Shown: one piece after another, positions 8,470-16,814 of the stretch
Numbering within the stretch: position 1 is the stretch's first letter
Layout: each line of letters opens with the position of its first letter
From: Lutibacter sp. B1
GTDB lineage: Bacteria; Bacteroidota; Bacteroidia; Flavobacteriales; Flavobacteriaceae
NCBI RefSeq assembly: GCF_012524075.1
Contig: NZ_JAAZUI010000004.1
Location: 62,001-126,000 of the forward strand
DNA length: 64,000 bases
Reading direction: 5' to 3'
Notes under the pieces: generated by a model
Databases searched by the model: none
What the model saw: only the letters and a program-made list of their open reading frames with translations
Told to the model about the DNA's origin: nothing
Program-made: the position numbers and the translations under genes

Positions 8470-9065
8470 TGAACTTGAATTTACATCAAATTATTAAAGA
8501 ATGGACTGATAATCAATCTTTTGATGATAAAATTATCACGCTTTTTAATAAAGTTCGTGATATACCTTATGGAGATATAGGCTCCAGAAATCCGCTTGAT
8601 GTTATTAAAAATAATAAAGGAACATGTTCCGGTAAACACGAATTGCTAAAAGCTATTTATAAAGAATTGGGTTTTGAGGTTAAAGATTTTATAATTATAC
8701 ATAAGTTTAACGATTTACCTGTTAGATTTCCCGAAAATATTAGAGCAATACTTGATAAAAACCAAATAGTTGACCCACATAATTTTTTTAAAATTAAAAG
8801 AAATGATAATTGGTTTGTTGTTGATGTTACTTGGGATAGTAATTTAGAAAAATTAGGTTTTCCTGTAAATAAAAATTGGGATGGTGTATCTGATATGAAT
8901 ATTTCAGTTGCTTTGGGAGGTGAAATTTATGAAACAGTAAAACCACTTGAGTTAAAAAGAGATTTGATTGCTAAACTTCCAACAGAAGTTCAAAAAGATA
9001 GAACGTTGTTTTTAAAAGAACTCACTAAATGGTTAGATTTTGAAAGAACAAAAGCCGAAGTGTAA
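8469..9065 (+). CDS. transglutaminase-like cysteine-hydrolase-fold protein
   Basis: The 198-residue protein has the layout of a small transglutaminase-like domain. The cysteine is in NNKGTCSGKHELLKAIYKE near residue 52, at a helix start as expected for the nucleophile. A histidine is in QIVDPHNFFKI near residue 100, and an aspartate in WFVVDVTWD near residue 118. This gives a possible Cys-His-Asp triad. There is no signal peptide, so it should be cytoplasmic. It is coupled by a 1-bp overlap to the preceding epimerase-like gene. The family call comes from motif spacing only, and the activity is unknown. Confidence 0.6.
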   Translation: MNLNLHQIIKEWTDNQSFDDKIITLFNKVRDIPYGDIGSRNPLDVIKNNKGTCSGKHELLKAIYKELGFEVKDFIIIHKFNDLPVRFPENIRAILDKNQIVDPHNFFKIKRNDNWFVVDVTWDSNLEKLGFPVNKNWDGVSDMNISVALGGEIYETVKPLELKRDLIAKLPTEVQKDRTLFLKELTKWLDFERTKAEV

Positions 9066-9066
9066 A

Positions 9067-9483
9067 TTATTTTATTTTAGGCAAATCGGGCCTACTAATT
9101 TTTTTAATAGGTTTTTTAAGCCTATTTATCGAATCTTGTATTTTACGTTCATCATCATATTGCTTTTTTAAAGCCTTAAGTCGTTCTTCAACCTTTGCTA
9201 AAATTTCATCATAATCATCTATTCTCGAAGTATAGTAATAATTGCTTTCCTTAAATCTAGTGCTGTCAATATTGTATTTTTCAAAAACCAAAGGAAAATA
9301 ATTTACATTTCGTTCAAGATTTAAATTTTTGATATTTTCGGCTCCGGCAGCAATATACATATCGGTTAATAAATCAACCATTTGTTTTTTAGGAATTAAA
9401 TTATCGGGTTTTTTTATAATTGTATTACTGGTACAGCTTACAAAAAAAGCAATAAAAAGTAGTATGTATATTGGTTTATTCAT
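9067..9483 (-). CDS. DUF4296 lipoprotein
   Basis: This 138-residue protein has a lipoprotein signal (MNKPIYILLFIAFFVSCTS, Cys at residue 17). The DUF4296 core follows: IPKKQMVDLLTDMYIAAGAE, then a short helical region and YYYTSRIDDYDEILAKVEE. The tail is charged and probably coiled-coil. DUF4296 proteins are periplasmic or outer-membrane lipoproteins of Bacteroidota with no assigned role. The gene overlaps the end of the dihydroorotase gene by 8 bp, a linkage often seen in flavobacteria. It converges with the transglutaminase-like gene, 1 bp apart. Confidence 0.85.
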   Translation of the reverse strand: MNKPIYILLFIAFFVSCTSNTIIKKPDNLIPKKQMVDLLTDMYIAAGAENIKNLNLERNVNYFPLVFEKYNIDSTRFKESNYYYTSRIDDYDEILAKVEERLKALKKQYDDERKIQDSINRLKKPIKKISRPDLPKIK

Positions 9484-10825
9484 TTGTTCTATTAAACAAT
9501 AAACGTTTCCCTTTTATTGTATCATTAAATTTTCCGTTGTCATAAATTAAATTTCCATTAACAAAAGTGTGGGTAATTTTTGAATAAAATGTAGTTCCTT
9601 CAAAAGGAGACCATCCGCATTTATACAAGATATTATCTTTAGTAACAGTCCAAGGCGAAGCTATATCAATTAATACCAAATCGGCATAATATCCTTTTCT
9701 TATAAATCCTCTTTTTTCAATTTTGAATATTTTAGCAGGATTATGACACATTTTTTCAACTATTTTTTCAATTGAAATTTTTCCGTTCCTGTACACTTTT
9801 AATAATGCCGGTAATGCGTGTTGTACTAATGGTCCGCCACTTGGTGCTTTTGTGTAATTTTGTTGTTTTTCTTCTTTGGTGTGTGGAGCATGATCTGTAG
9901 CAATAACATCTATTCTGTCATCTAACAATGCTTTCCAAAGTCCTTCTTTGTCTTTTGTAGTTTTTATAGCAGGATTCCATTTTATAAAAGTTCCTTTCTC
10001 GGCATAATCACTTTCGTCAAACCAAAGATGATGCACACAAACCTCAGCGGTAATTTGTTTTTTTTCTACAGGAATTTTATTTGTAAAAAGCTCTGTTTCT
10101 TTAGCGGTTGATAAATGAAAAACATGCAAACGTGCACCTGTTTTTTTTGCTAATTTTATTGCTTTTGATGATGAGATATAACAAGCTTCTTCACTTCTTA
10201 TTTTGGGATGTAATTCTATAGGAATTTCATCACCATATTCTTGCAGGTAAGTTTCAAGATTATTTTTTATGGTTGTTTCATCTTCGCAATGTACAGCTAT
10301 CAACATTTTAGTTGATGAAAATATTTTTTCTAACACGTTTTCATCATCAACCAACATATTTCCGGTTGAAGAGCCTAAAAATAATTTAATTCCCGCTACA
10401 TTAGAAGGATTTGTTTTTAATAATTCTTCTAAATTATCGTTTGTTCCACCAAACATAAATGAATAATTGGCGTACGATGATTTTGAAGCAATATCAAACT
10501 TTTGTTCCAATAACTCTTGAGTAGTTGCCTGCGGAACAGTATTTGGCATTTCAATAAATGAAGTAATACCACCTGCAATAGCAGCTTTACTCTCCGTTTC
10601 AATTGTTGCTTTATGAGTTAAGCCGGGTTCTCTAAAATGAACCTGATCGTCAATTGCTCCCGGAATCAAATATTTTCCCTCAGCATCAATAACTTTTGTG
10701 TTAGAAGATTTTAAACTTATTGAAGTATCAATATCAACAATGTACTCTCCGTCAATCAATACATCACCTTCAATAATTTTTCCTTCATTAACTATTTGAG
10801 CATTTTTAATAAGTATTAAACTCAT
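9476..10825 (-). CDS. pyrC: dihydroorotase
   Basis: Amidohydrolase of 449 residues assigned to the third step of pyrimidine synthesis (carbamoyl-aspartate to dihydroorotate). Visible signatures are VHFREPGLTHKATIETESK near residue 62, the lysine region AGIKLFLGSSTGN, AVHCEDE, HVFHLSTAKE and the catalytic aspartate in ATDHAPHTKEEK. One oddity is that the usual metal-binding His-x-His before FREPG reads Gln-Val-His here (DDQVHF). From memory this form is common in Bacteroidota, so it is likely a clade trait, but it removes one zinc ligand. It lies between the DUF4296 gene (8-bp overlap) and the mannosyltransferase gene, which is 16 bp upstream, in one operon. Confidence 0.9.
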   Translation of the reverse strand: MSLILIKNAQIVNEGKIIEGDVLIDGEYIVDIDTSISLKSSNTKVIDAEGKYLIPGAIDDQVHFREPGLTHKATIETESKAAIAGGITSFIEMPNTVPQATTQELLEQKFDIASKSSYANYSFMFGGTNDNLEELLKTNPSNVAGIKLFLGSSTGNMLVDDENVLEKIFSSTKMLIAVHCEDETTIKNNLETYLQEYGDEIPIELHPKIRSEEACYISSSKAIKLAKKTGARLHVFHLSTAKETELFTNKIPVEKKQITAEVCVHHLWFDESDYAEKGTFIKWNPAIKTTKDKEGLWKALLDDRIDVIATDHAPHTKEEKQQNYTKAPSGGPLVQHALPALLKVYRNGKISIEKIVEKMCHNPAKIFKIEKRGFIRKGYYADLVLIDIASPWTVTKDNILYKCGWSPFEGTTFYSKITHTFVNGNLIYDNGKFNDTIKGKRLLFNRTNE

Positions 10826-10841
10826 AATGGTACATTTCTTT

Positions 10842-11561
10842 TTATTTAAGCAATTCTCGAAATCTCATTTTAATAACACCAAAAACAGCTTCAGAAATTA
10901 TTGAAGCGCTCATTTTGGATGTTCCCTTTTTTCTGTCTGTAAAAATAACTGAAACTTCTTTATGTTTGAAATTTCTTTTCCAAGATTTGAATTTCATTTC
11001 AATTTGAAAAGCATAACCTACAAATTTAATTTCATCTAATTCTATGTTTTCCAGCACTTTACGTTTATAGCATACAAATCCAGCAGTTGTGTCAAAAATA
11101 GGAATTTGTGTAATAAATTTAACGTATCGGGAGGCAAAATATGATAAAAATAACCGTTTAAAATCCCAATTAACAACATTAATTGAATTATTTAAATACC
11201 TTGAGCCAATTGAAAAATCGGCACCATCTTTGTCACAAGCATTGTAAAGTTTAATTAAATCGTTAGGGTTATGAGAAAAATCGGCATCCATTTCAATTAT
11301 ATATTCATAATTTTTATTTAAAGCCCATTTAAATCCATGTATATAAGCAGTTCCAAGTCCTGTTTTTTCATTTCTTATTTCCAAAAATAAATTAGGAAAT
11401 TCTTTCTGTAACCTTTGAACAATTTTTGAAGTTCCGTCAGGAGAATTATCGTCAACAACCAGTATGTCAAATAGCATTTCTTGAGAAAATACGGCTTTAA
11501 TTATAGCCTCAATATTTTCTTTCTCATTGTATGTAGGTATTATTACAAGCGTGTTCGACAT
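10842..11561 (-). CDS. polyprenol-monophosphomannose synthase (GT2)
   Basis: Family 2 glycosyltransferase of 239 residues, the size of single-domain dolichol-phosphate-mannose synthases. It starts with VIIPTYNEKENIEAII, has the nucleotide-binding DDNSPDGT near residue 37 and the metal-binding EMDADFSHNP near residue 93, then TTAGFVCYKR and the C-terminal FTDRKKGTSKMS. It has no C-terminal membrane segments. It should transfer mannose (or a similar sugar) from a nucleotide donor to a lipid carrier for envelope glycosylation. First gene of the operon with dihydroorotase and DUF4296. Confidence 0.88.
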   Translation of the reverse strand: MSNTLVIIPTYNEKENIEAIIKAVFSQEMLFDILVVDDNSPDGTSKIVQRLQKEFPNLFLEIRNEKTGLGTAYIHGFKWALNKNYEYIIEMDADFSHNPNDLIKLYNACDKDGADFSIGSRYLNNSINVVNWDFKRLFLSYFASRYVKFITQIPIFDTTAGFVCYKRKVLENIELDEIKFVGYAFQIEMKFKSWKRNFKHKEVSVIFTDRKKGTSKMSASIISEAVFGVIKMRFRELLK

Positions 11562-11577
11562 ATAAAAAATTTACCGC

Positions 11578-11585
11578 CAAAGATA
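11578..11585 (-). promoter_or_regulatory. -7 promoter element of the mannosyltransferase operon
   Basis: TATCTTTG on the minus strand, 16 nt upstream of the ATG at 11561. It sits back to back with the plus-strand element at 11600. Confidence 0.55.
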
Positions 11586-11599
11586 AAACAAATTATTGC

Positions 11600-11607
11600 T
11601 AATTTTG
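11600..11607 (+). promoter_or_regulatory. -7 promoter element of the DUF4271 gene
   Basis: TAATTTTG, an exact TAnnTTTG match, 22 nt before the ATG at 11630. Confidence 0.55.
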
Positions 11608-11629
11608 CTGAAATTAAAAACTTAACCTA

Positions 11630-12292
11630 ATGTTTGAATCATCTGAAATAATTTATCAAAACAAAGATTGGATGGCTCTTGTTTTTTTAATTATTTTTTT
11701 TGTTTTAACTACGCTTAAAATATTGTTTAATGAAAGATTGTTTAATACAGGAACATTATTTTTCTCTAAAAAATATCTTTCTATTTATTTTAATAAAGAA
11801 AAAAGTAATGTATTAAACCTGTTTCAAGCTTTATTTTTTTTAATACAAGTTTTAATACTGTCATTACTATTTTATTTTATTGAGGCACACTATGAGCTTT
11901 TTAGAGAGTATTCTAATTTTGAAGCGTATGTATTTATTTTTATAATTATTGCAGACTATTTTTGTTTTAGGTTTTTAATAGGTTTGTTTTTGTCTTATAT
12001 TCTAGATTTAAAACCTATTTATAATAAAATTTTATATCAAAAGATAAGCTATTTTAATAATGTAGTTTTATGGATATTACCATTTTTAATAGCCACTGCT
12101 TACACACCAATTTTAAGAGATTTCTTTTATAATATAACAATTATTTTGTTCATATTTTTATTGATTTTCAGGTATAGTTTAATGATTTACAACAATAAAA
12201 ACCTCATTTTTAACAACTTGTTTTATTTTATTTTGTACCTTTGCGCACTTGAAATTACACCTTTAGTAATTATTTTAAAATTAACTATTTAA
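11630..12292 (+). CDS. DUF4271 membrane protein
   Basis: A 220-residue inner-membrane protein with about six hydrophobic segments (near residues 15-35, 62-85, 98-122, 140-160, 168-188 and 195-215). Very rich in Phe, Leu and Ile. The length, topology and position just before hemD fit the DUF4271 family of Bacteroidota, which has no known role. It lies 16 bp upstream of the hemD ATG and is probably co-transcribed with it. A second promoter for hemD may lie inside its 3' end. Function unknown. Confidence 0.75.
   Translation: MFESSEIIYQNKDWMALVFLIIFFVLTTLKILFNERLFNTGTLFFSKKYLSIYFNKEKSNVLNLFQALFFLIQVLILSLLFYFIEAHYELFREYSNFEAYVFIFIIIADYFCFRFLIGLFLSYILDLKPIYNKILYQKISYFNNVVLWILPFLIATAYTPILRDFFYNITIILFIFLLIFRYSLMIYNNKNLIFNNLFYFILYLCALEITPLVIILKLTI
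12236..12243 (+). promoter_or_regulatory. possible internal -7 element for hemD
   Basis: TACCTTTG inside the end of the DUF4271 gene, with a TTG at 12218-12220 that is somewhat too close. It could drive hemD separately. Confidence 0.3.
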
Positions 12293-12308
12293 AACAAAAT
12301 TGAAGTTT

Positions 12309-13055
12309 ATGAAAGTGAAAACAATTTTGGTTTCTCAGCCAGCACCAAAAACTGAAAACTCACCTTATTTAGAATTAATGGAAAAACAAAAAGTTAAAAT
12401 TGACTTTAGACCATTTATTCATGTAGAAGGAGTGCCAGCAAAAGAGGTAAGGGCTCAAAAAATTGACCTGAAAAATTACACTGCAATTATTTTAACCAGT
12501 AGAAATGCGGTTGATAATTTTTTTAGAATTGCAGAAGAAATGCGTTTTAATGTTCCGGATGATATGAAATATTTTTGTGAATCTGAAGCTGTTGCGTATT
12601 ACTTACAAAAATATGTTGTTTATCGTAAACGTAAAATTTATGTTGGTGAGCGTACATTTATGGATTTGGCTAAAATTATTAAAAAATATAAAGACGAAAA
12701 GTTTTTATTACCATCATCTGACAAATTAAAAGATATTGTTCCTGAGACTTTAAATGAAATTGGCGTAAACTGGACCAGAGGTATTTTTTATAGAACTGTT
12801 GTAAGTGATTTATCAGATTTGGAGAATGTTTTTTATGATATTTTGGTTTTCTTTAGCCCTTCAGGAATAGATTCATTATTTAAAAATTTCCCTGATTTCA
12901 AACAAAACAATACACGAATAGCCGTTTTTGGAAATTCAACTGTAAAAGCAGCAACTGAAGCAGGTTTAAAGTGTAACATAGAAGCTCCAACACCAGAAAC
13001 ACCTTCTATGACAATGGCTTTAGAAAAATATATCTCTGAAGTAAATAAAAAATAA
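12309..13055 (+). CDS. hemD: uroporphyrinogen-III synthase
   Basis: The 248-residue product has the two-lobed HemD layout. N-terminal features are TILVSQPAPK and ILTSRNAVDNFF; later ones are LPSSDKLKDIVPETL, FYRTVVSDLSDL, FFSPSGIDSLF and a C-terminal VFGNSTVKAATEAGL. HemD closes hydroxymethylbilane to uroporphyrinogen III in heme synthesis. HemD sequences diverge strongly, so the call rests on these spaced motifs. I use the ATG at 12309; a TTG three codons upstream is less likely. It follows the DUF4271 gene and ends at a terminator shared with radA. Confidence 0.88.
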   Translation: MKVKTILVSQPAPKTENSPYLELMEKQKVKIDFRPFIHVEGVPAKEVRAQKIDLKNYTAIILTSRNAVDNFFRIAEEMRFNVPDDMKYFCESEAVAYYLQKYVVYRKRKIYVGERTFMDLAKIIKKYKDEKFLLPSSDKLKDIVPETLNEIGVNWTRGIFYRTVVSDLSDLENVFYDILVFFSPSGIDSLFKNFPDFKQNNTRIAVFGNSTVKAATEAGLKCNIEAPTPETPSMTMALEKYISEVNKK

Positions 13056-13072
13056 TTTTTAATAAATAAAAT

Positions 13073-13102
13073 AAAAAAACCGAGATTAATCTCGGTTTTT
13101 TT
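13073..13102. terminator. bidirectional terminator between hemD and radA
   Basis: An A-run, ACCGAGATT/AATCTCGGT inverted repeat, then a T-run. It can serve both convergent genes and touches the radA stop. Confidence 0.85.
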
Positions 13103-14459
13103 ATGTGAATAAATTAGCAAAAATATCTTCAACCTTTGTAACCTTAACAATTTTAATGGTATAATTAGGTTTACTTATTTTATTAAATTTTGATATAAAT
13201 ATTTTATGAAATCCAAGTTTTTCAGCTTCTAAAATACGTTGCTCTACTCTGTTAACAGGACGTATTTCTCCGGCAAGACCAATTTCGGCAGCAAAACAAA
13301 AATCTTGTGGAATTGCCTCATCTTCATTTGATGATAAAATAGCACTTATTACAGCCAAATCTATTGCAGGATCATCAACTTTTATACCTCCCGCAATATT
13401 TAAAAACACATCTTTTGCTCCTAATCTAAAACCTGCTCTTTTTTCTAGAACAGCTAAAAGCATGTTCAATCTTTTTAGGTCGTAACCTGTTGCTGATCGT
13501 TGAGGTGTGCCATAAACAGCAGTGCTAACCAAGGCTTGCACTTCAATCATTAAAGGTCTAACTCCTTCTAAAGTTGCTGCAATAGCGGTACCACTTAAAT
13601 CATCTTCTTTTTGAGATATTAATATTTCTGAAGGATTGTCAACTTCACGTAAACCAATGCTTTGCATTTCGTAAATTCCAAGCTCTGAAGTTGATCCAAA
13701 CCTGTTTTTATTTGCTCTTAAAATTCTATACGTATGATTTCTATCTCCTTCAAATTGCAATACAACATCAACCATATGTTCTAAAATTTTAGGTCCCGCA
13801 ATATTTCCATCTTTAGTAATATGCCCAATTAAAAGTACCGGTGTAGCAGTTTCTTTAGCAAATTTTATAAGCTCTGCTGTTGTTTCTCTAATTTGTGAAA
13901 TAGAGCCCGGAGAAGCATCAATATAATCGGTATATAAAGTTTGGATAGAATCAATTACAATAACTTCAGGAGTTACTTCTTCAATAGCTCTAAAAATATT
14001 TTGAGTATTAGTTTCAGTTAAAATTAAACAGCTAGTGTTGTTTTTTTGAATACGTTCAGCTCTCATTTTAATTTGAGACTGGCTCTCTTCTCCCGAAACA
14101 TACAGCACTTTTTTAGGCATTGTTAATGCAATTTGCAACAACAATGTTGATTTTCCAATACCGGGTTCTCCACCTAATAAAAGCATTGATCCTTTTACTA
14201 AACCGCCTCCTAATACTCTGTTTAGTTCGTTATTTTTTGTTGAAATTCGGTCTTCTTTATCTAAAGAAATTTCATTTATCGCTAAAGCTTTGTTTGCTTT
14301 TTTGATAGATGTTGTTTGTTTCCAGTTTCTTTTCTCCTCTTTTTGAATTACTTCTTCAACAATGGTATTCCATTCATAACACGATTTGCATTGTCCCATC
14401 CATTTTGCATATTGAGCACCACAATTTTGGCAAAAAAAAGATGTTTTGGTTTTAGCCAT
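13101..14459 (-). CDS. radA: DNA repair protein RadA (Sms)
   Basis: RadA is a RecA-like ATPase that drives branch migration in recombination repair. The order of parts is complete in 452 residues: a four-cysteine zinc finger (CQNCGAQYAKWMGQCKSC, residues 10-27), Walker A GGEPGIGKSTLL near residue 98, Walker B VIVIDSIQTL, the RadA-specific KNRFG motif (ANKNRFGSTSELG), and a C-terminal Lon-protease-like domain (GGIKVDDPAIDLAVISAIL). It is preceded by the flippase-like gene on the same strand, 44 bp apart. Confidence 0.97.
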   Translation of the reverse strand: MAKTKTSFFCQNCGAQYAKWMGQCKSCYEWNTIVEEVIQKEEKRNWKQTTSIKKANKALAINEISLDKEDRISTKNNELNRVLGGGLVKGSMLLLGGEPGIGKSTLLLQIALTMPKKVLYVSGEESQSQIKMRAERIQKNNTSCLILTETNTQNIFRAIEEVTPEVIVIDSIQTLYTDYIDASPGSISQIRETTAELIKFAKETATPVLLIGHITKDGNIAGPKILEHMVDVVLQFEGDRNHTYRILRANKNRFGSTSELGIYEMQSIGLREVDNPSEILISQKEDDLSGTAIAATLEGVRPLMIEVQALVSTAVYGTPQRSATGYDLKRLNMLLAVLEKRAGFRLGAKDVFLNIAGGIKVDDPAIDLAVISAILSSNEDEAIPQDFCFAAEIGLAGEIRPVNRVEQRILEAEKLGFHKIFISKFNKISKPNYTIKIVKVTKVEDIFANLFT

Positions 14460-14503
14460 TTTTAAGTTTTATTGTAAAAAGTAAATATAGAAAGAAATAC
14501 CTG

Positions 14504-15478
14504 TTATTTTTTGTATTTGTTATAGATTGGTATTAAAAAGAAAGATAAACTTCCAAAAATAATAATCATCAAAGTTTGAGCAGTCCACATTATCCAACCA
14601 AAAGCGCGTGCCGGATTGTCTTCAACACTATATAAAATAAGTGCACTTGCTACAAATATTGGATATGTTCCCAAACCTCCGTTGGTTAAAGCCATGCTTA
14701 AGCTCCCTACTACAAATCCAACAATAATTGCCGCAAAAGGTAAGTTTGTGGTTTCTGGTAAAGCAAACGTTACTACGTAAAACATAAGTACATACATCAC
14801 CCAAATAAAAATAGTATGAAAAATGTATTTCCATTTCTTTTTCATGGTTAAAATACTTTTTACTCCTGATATGAGTCCGTTTACAAATGAAATTATTTTT
14901 TTTACAAAGGTGTTTTGCGAATTTTTAAAAAACCTGTAAATAAAAAACCCGAGTATAGGAAGTACAACAAAAAAGAATATTTTAGAATAAATACTACTTT
15001 CTTTTTCGTTATTAAAAATATAGCTTCCTATTAACTCCGTTTGAAAGAAAAATGCAATTCCAATAGTAAACAACAACATAATTACATCTGTTACTCGTTC
15101 AGCAACTATAGTTCCAATTGCTTTTTCAAAAGGAATTTTTTCGTATTTTTTTATGCTTGCTGCTCTGGCAATTTCTCCTGATCGAGGAATAAATAAGTTT
15201 AGTAAATAAGCAATTAAAACAGCCATAATGCTATTGACATATTTAGGTTTATAACCCAAAGGTTCTAACAAGAACTGCCAGCGATAAGCTCTGGATAAAT
15301 GACTTAAAATACCAAAAAGTAACGAAACTGCAACCCACCAATAATTAGCGGTTTTAAACGATTCTTTTATAGATTGAATATCACTTGGTGTAAGTCTGGA
15401 AAAAGAGTACCAAATTAAAAAAACTCCCAATGCTATTGGGAGTGTAATGAAACTTATTTTTTTTAAATGCTTATTCAA
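14504..15478 (-). CDS. flippase-like membrane protein (LPG-synthase TM-domain family)
   Basis: The 324-residue membrane protein has about eight hydrophobic segments. It carries the family motifs LSHLSRAYRWQFLLEPLGYK near residue 60 and FIPRSGEIARAASIKKYE near residue 100, plus a conserved NGGLGTYPIFVASA region. It belongs to the UPF0104/lysylphosphatidylglycerol-synthetase transmembrane family, whose members are thought to move lipids or lipid-linked sugars across the inner membrane. The start is a TTG at 15478, 1 bp after the panD stop; no ATG lies before the conserved first helix. A terminator-like hairpin lies inside codons 12-21. Confidence 0.85.
   Translation of the reverse strand: MNKHLKKISFITLPIALGVFLIWYSFSRLTPSDIQSIKESFKTANYWWVAVSLLFGILSHLSRAYRWQFLLEPLGYKPKYVNSIMAVLIAYLLNLFIPRSGEIARAASIKKYEKIPFEKAIGTIVAERVTDVIMLLFTIGIAFFFQTELIGSYIFNNEKESSIYSKIFFFVVLPILGFFIYRFFKNSQNTFVKKIISFVNGLISGVKSILTMKKKWKYIFHTIFIWVMYVLMFYVVTFALPETTNLPFAAIIVGFVVGSLSMALTNGGLGTYPIFVASALILYSVEDNPARAFGWIMWTAQTLMIIIFGSLSFFLIPIYNKYKK
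15417..15443 (-). terminator. terminator-like hairpin inside the start of the flippase gene
   Basis: On the minus strand ACTCCCAAT, loop AGC, ATTGGGAGT is followed by a run of T. It lies 37 nt after the panD stop yet within coding sequence for the first membrane helix. It may end panC-panD transcripts or attenuate the flippase gene. Confidence 0.5.
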
Positions 15479-15479
15479 T

Positions 15480-15830
15480 TTATGTTAATGAATTGTCGTT
15501 TTCATTAGGGAAAATAAGCGTTGGTTTAAACGATTTTGCTTCTTCAAAATCCATAATTCCATATGAAATAATGATTACAATATCGCCTTTAGCTACTTTT
15601 CGTGCAGCAGGACCGTTTAAAGTTATTTCTCCACTTTTTCTTGGGCCTGGTATTGCATATGTTTCAAGACGCTCTCCATTGTTAATATTTACAATTTGAA
15701 CTTTTTCTCCTTGAATAATATTAGCAGCCTCCATAAGATCTTCATCAATAGTTACACTGCCGATATACTGTAAATCAGCACCGGTAACTTTAACTCTGTG
15801 AATTTTTGATTTTACTACTTCTATTTGCAT
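15480..15830 (-). CDS. panD: aspartate 1-decarboxylase
   Basis: This 116-residue pro-enzyme makes beta-alanine for pantothenate and coenzyme A. The self-cleavage site is Gly24-Ser25 in [14 protein letters not shown], which yields the pyruvoyl group; the substrate region [20 protein letters not shown] follows. The length matches the family. It sits downstream of panC (38 bp gap) and its stop almost touches the flippase start, so panC-panD are one operon supplying both halves of pantothenate condensation. Confidence 0.96.
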   Translation of the reverse strand: MQIEVVKSKIHRVKVTGADLQYIGSVTIDEDLMEAANIIQGEKVQIVNINNGERLETYAIPGPRKSGEITLNGPAARKVAKGDIVIIISYGIMDFEEAKSFKPTLIFPNENDNSLT

Positions 15831-15868
15831 GGTGCAAAATTAATAATTTTGTGTTAATTAGTTAGTAT

Positions 15869-16708
15869 TTATAAACTTATATTATCAATAAGTCTAATTT
15901 TTCCAGCAAAAACGGCTATAAAAGCTCTATACTTTTGCGATGTTTTTTTATTTTCAATTGGTTGAAGGGTTTCTTCATTTGCAATTTCAAAATATTCCAG
16001 TTCAAGTAATGGATGTTTTTCAAATTCATTTTTAACCCATTCTGTTACTTCTAATGCATTTTTTATGCCAAACTCAATTTTTGCTTGTTTTAGTGTTTTA
16101 TAAATAAATGGGGCGGCCTTTCTTTGTTCATATGTCAGTCTACTATTTCTTGAACTCATTGCTAAGCCATCTTCTTCTCTAAATATATCACAGCCAATTA
16201 TATTTACAGGAATCTGATTTTTTTGCACCATTTTTTTAATGATTTGCAACTGCTGAAAATCTTTTTCGCCAAAATAGGAGTTATCAGGCGTTACAATTTC
16301 AAATAAACGTTTAACAATGGTGCCAACGCCGTCAAAATGTCCTTTTCTGAATTTCCCTTCCATTTGATGTTCTAAGCCGTCAAAATCAAACTGTTGAGAT
16401 TTAATATTATCGGCATAGATTTCTTTTGCTGTAGGAACAAAAACAATATTGCAACCAACAGATTTTAAAAGAGATAAATCTTTATCAATTGTTTTTGGGT
16501 AATTTATTAAGTCTTCTTCTTTATCAAACTGAGTGGGATTAACAAAAATACTAACAACTACTATGTTATTCTCAATTTTTGCTTTTTCAATAAGCGATAA
16601 ATGTCCACGATGTAATGCTCCCATAGTAGGAACAAAGCCTATCTTAGTTCCTTTATTTAAGGAATTTATTTTTTGTTGTACAGATTTTATTTTTGCGAAA
16701 ACTAACAT
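15869..16708 (-). CDS. panC: pantothenate synthetase (pantoate--beta-alanine ligase)
   Basis: This 279-residue ATP-dependent ligase joins pantoate to beta-alanine. Signatures are VPTMGALHRGHLSLI (HIGH-like ATP site, residues 26-40), SIFVNPTQFDKEEDLINYP, FGEKDFQQLQII, and the KMSKS-like loop LAMSSRNSRLT. All expected residues are present. It is the first gene of the panC-panD operon, transcribed from a promoter back to back with that of the glycogen-synthase-like gene. Confidence 0.97.
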   Translation of the reverse strand: MLVFAKIKSVQQKINSLNKGTKIGFVPTMGALHRGHLSLIEKAKIENNIVVVSIFVNPTQFDKEEDLINYPKTIDKDLSLLKSVGCNIVFVPTAKEIYADNIKSQQFDFDGLEHQMEGKFRKGHFDGVGTIVKRLFEIVTPDNSYFGEKDFQQLQIIKKMVQKNQIPVNIIGCDIFREEDGLAMSSRNSRLTYEQRKAAPFIYKTLKQAKIEFGIKNALEVTEWVKNEFEKHPLLELEYFEIANEETLQPIENKKTSQKYRAFIAVFAGKIRLIDNISL

Positions 16709-16738
16709 AACGATTTGTTAATAAACGTTAAAAGCGTG

Positions 16739-16746
16739 CAAACTTA
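16739..16746 (-). promoter_or_regulatory. -7 promoter element of panC
   Basis: TAAGTTTG on the minus strand (TAnnTTTG), 30 nt before the panC ATG. Confidence 0.55.
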
Positions 16747-16779
16747 CATTTTTAAAGCTAAATTCTGCATAAATTTTCG

Positions 16780-16787
16780 TAATTTTG
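16780..16787 (+). promoter_or_regulatory. -7 promoter element of the glycogen-synthase-like/DUF4270/glmS operon
   Basis: TAATTTTG, 27 nt before the ATG at 16815. It is divergent from the panC element 33 bp away. Confidence 0.55.
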
Positions 16788-16814
16788 CATATTCTTTATA
16801 ATAAGAGTTGATAT

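Noticed and set aside
12833-13150. Minus-strand frame of 105 codons across the hemD end
   Set aside because: It lies over hemD, the shared terminator and the end of radA, with no protein-family features; a shadow frame.
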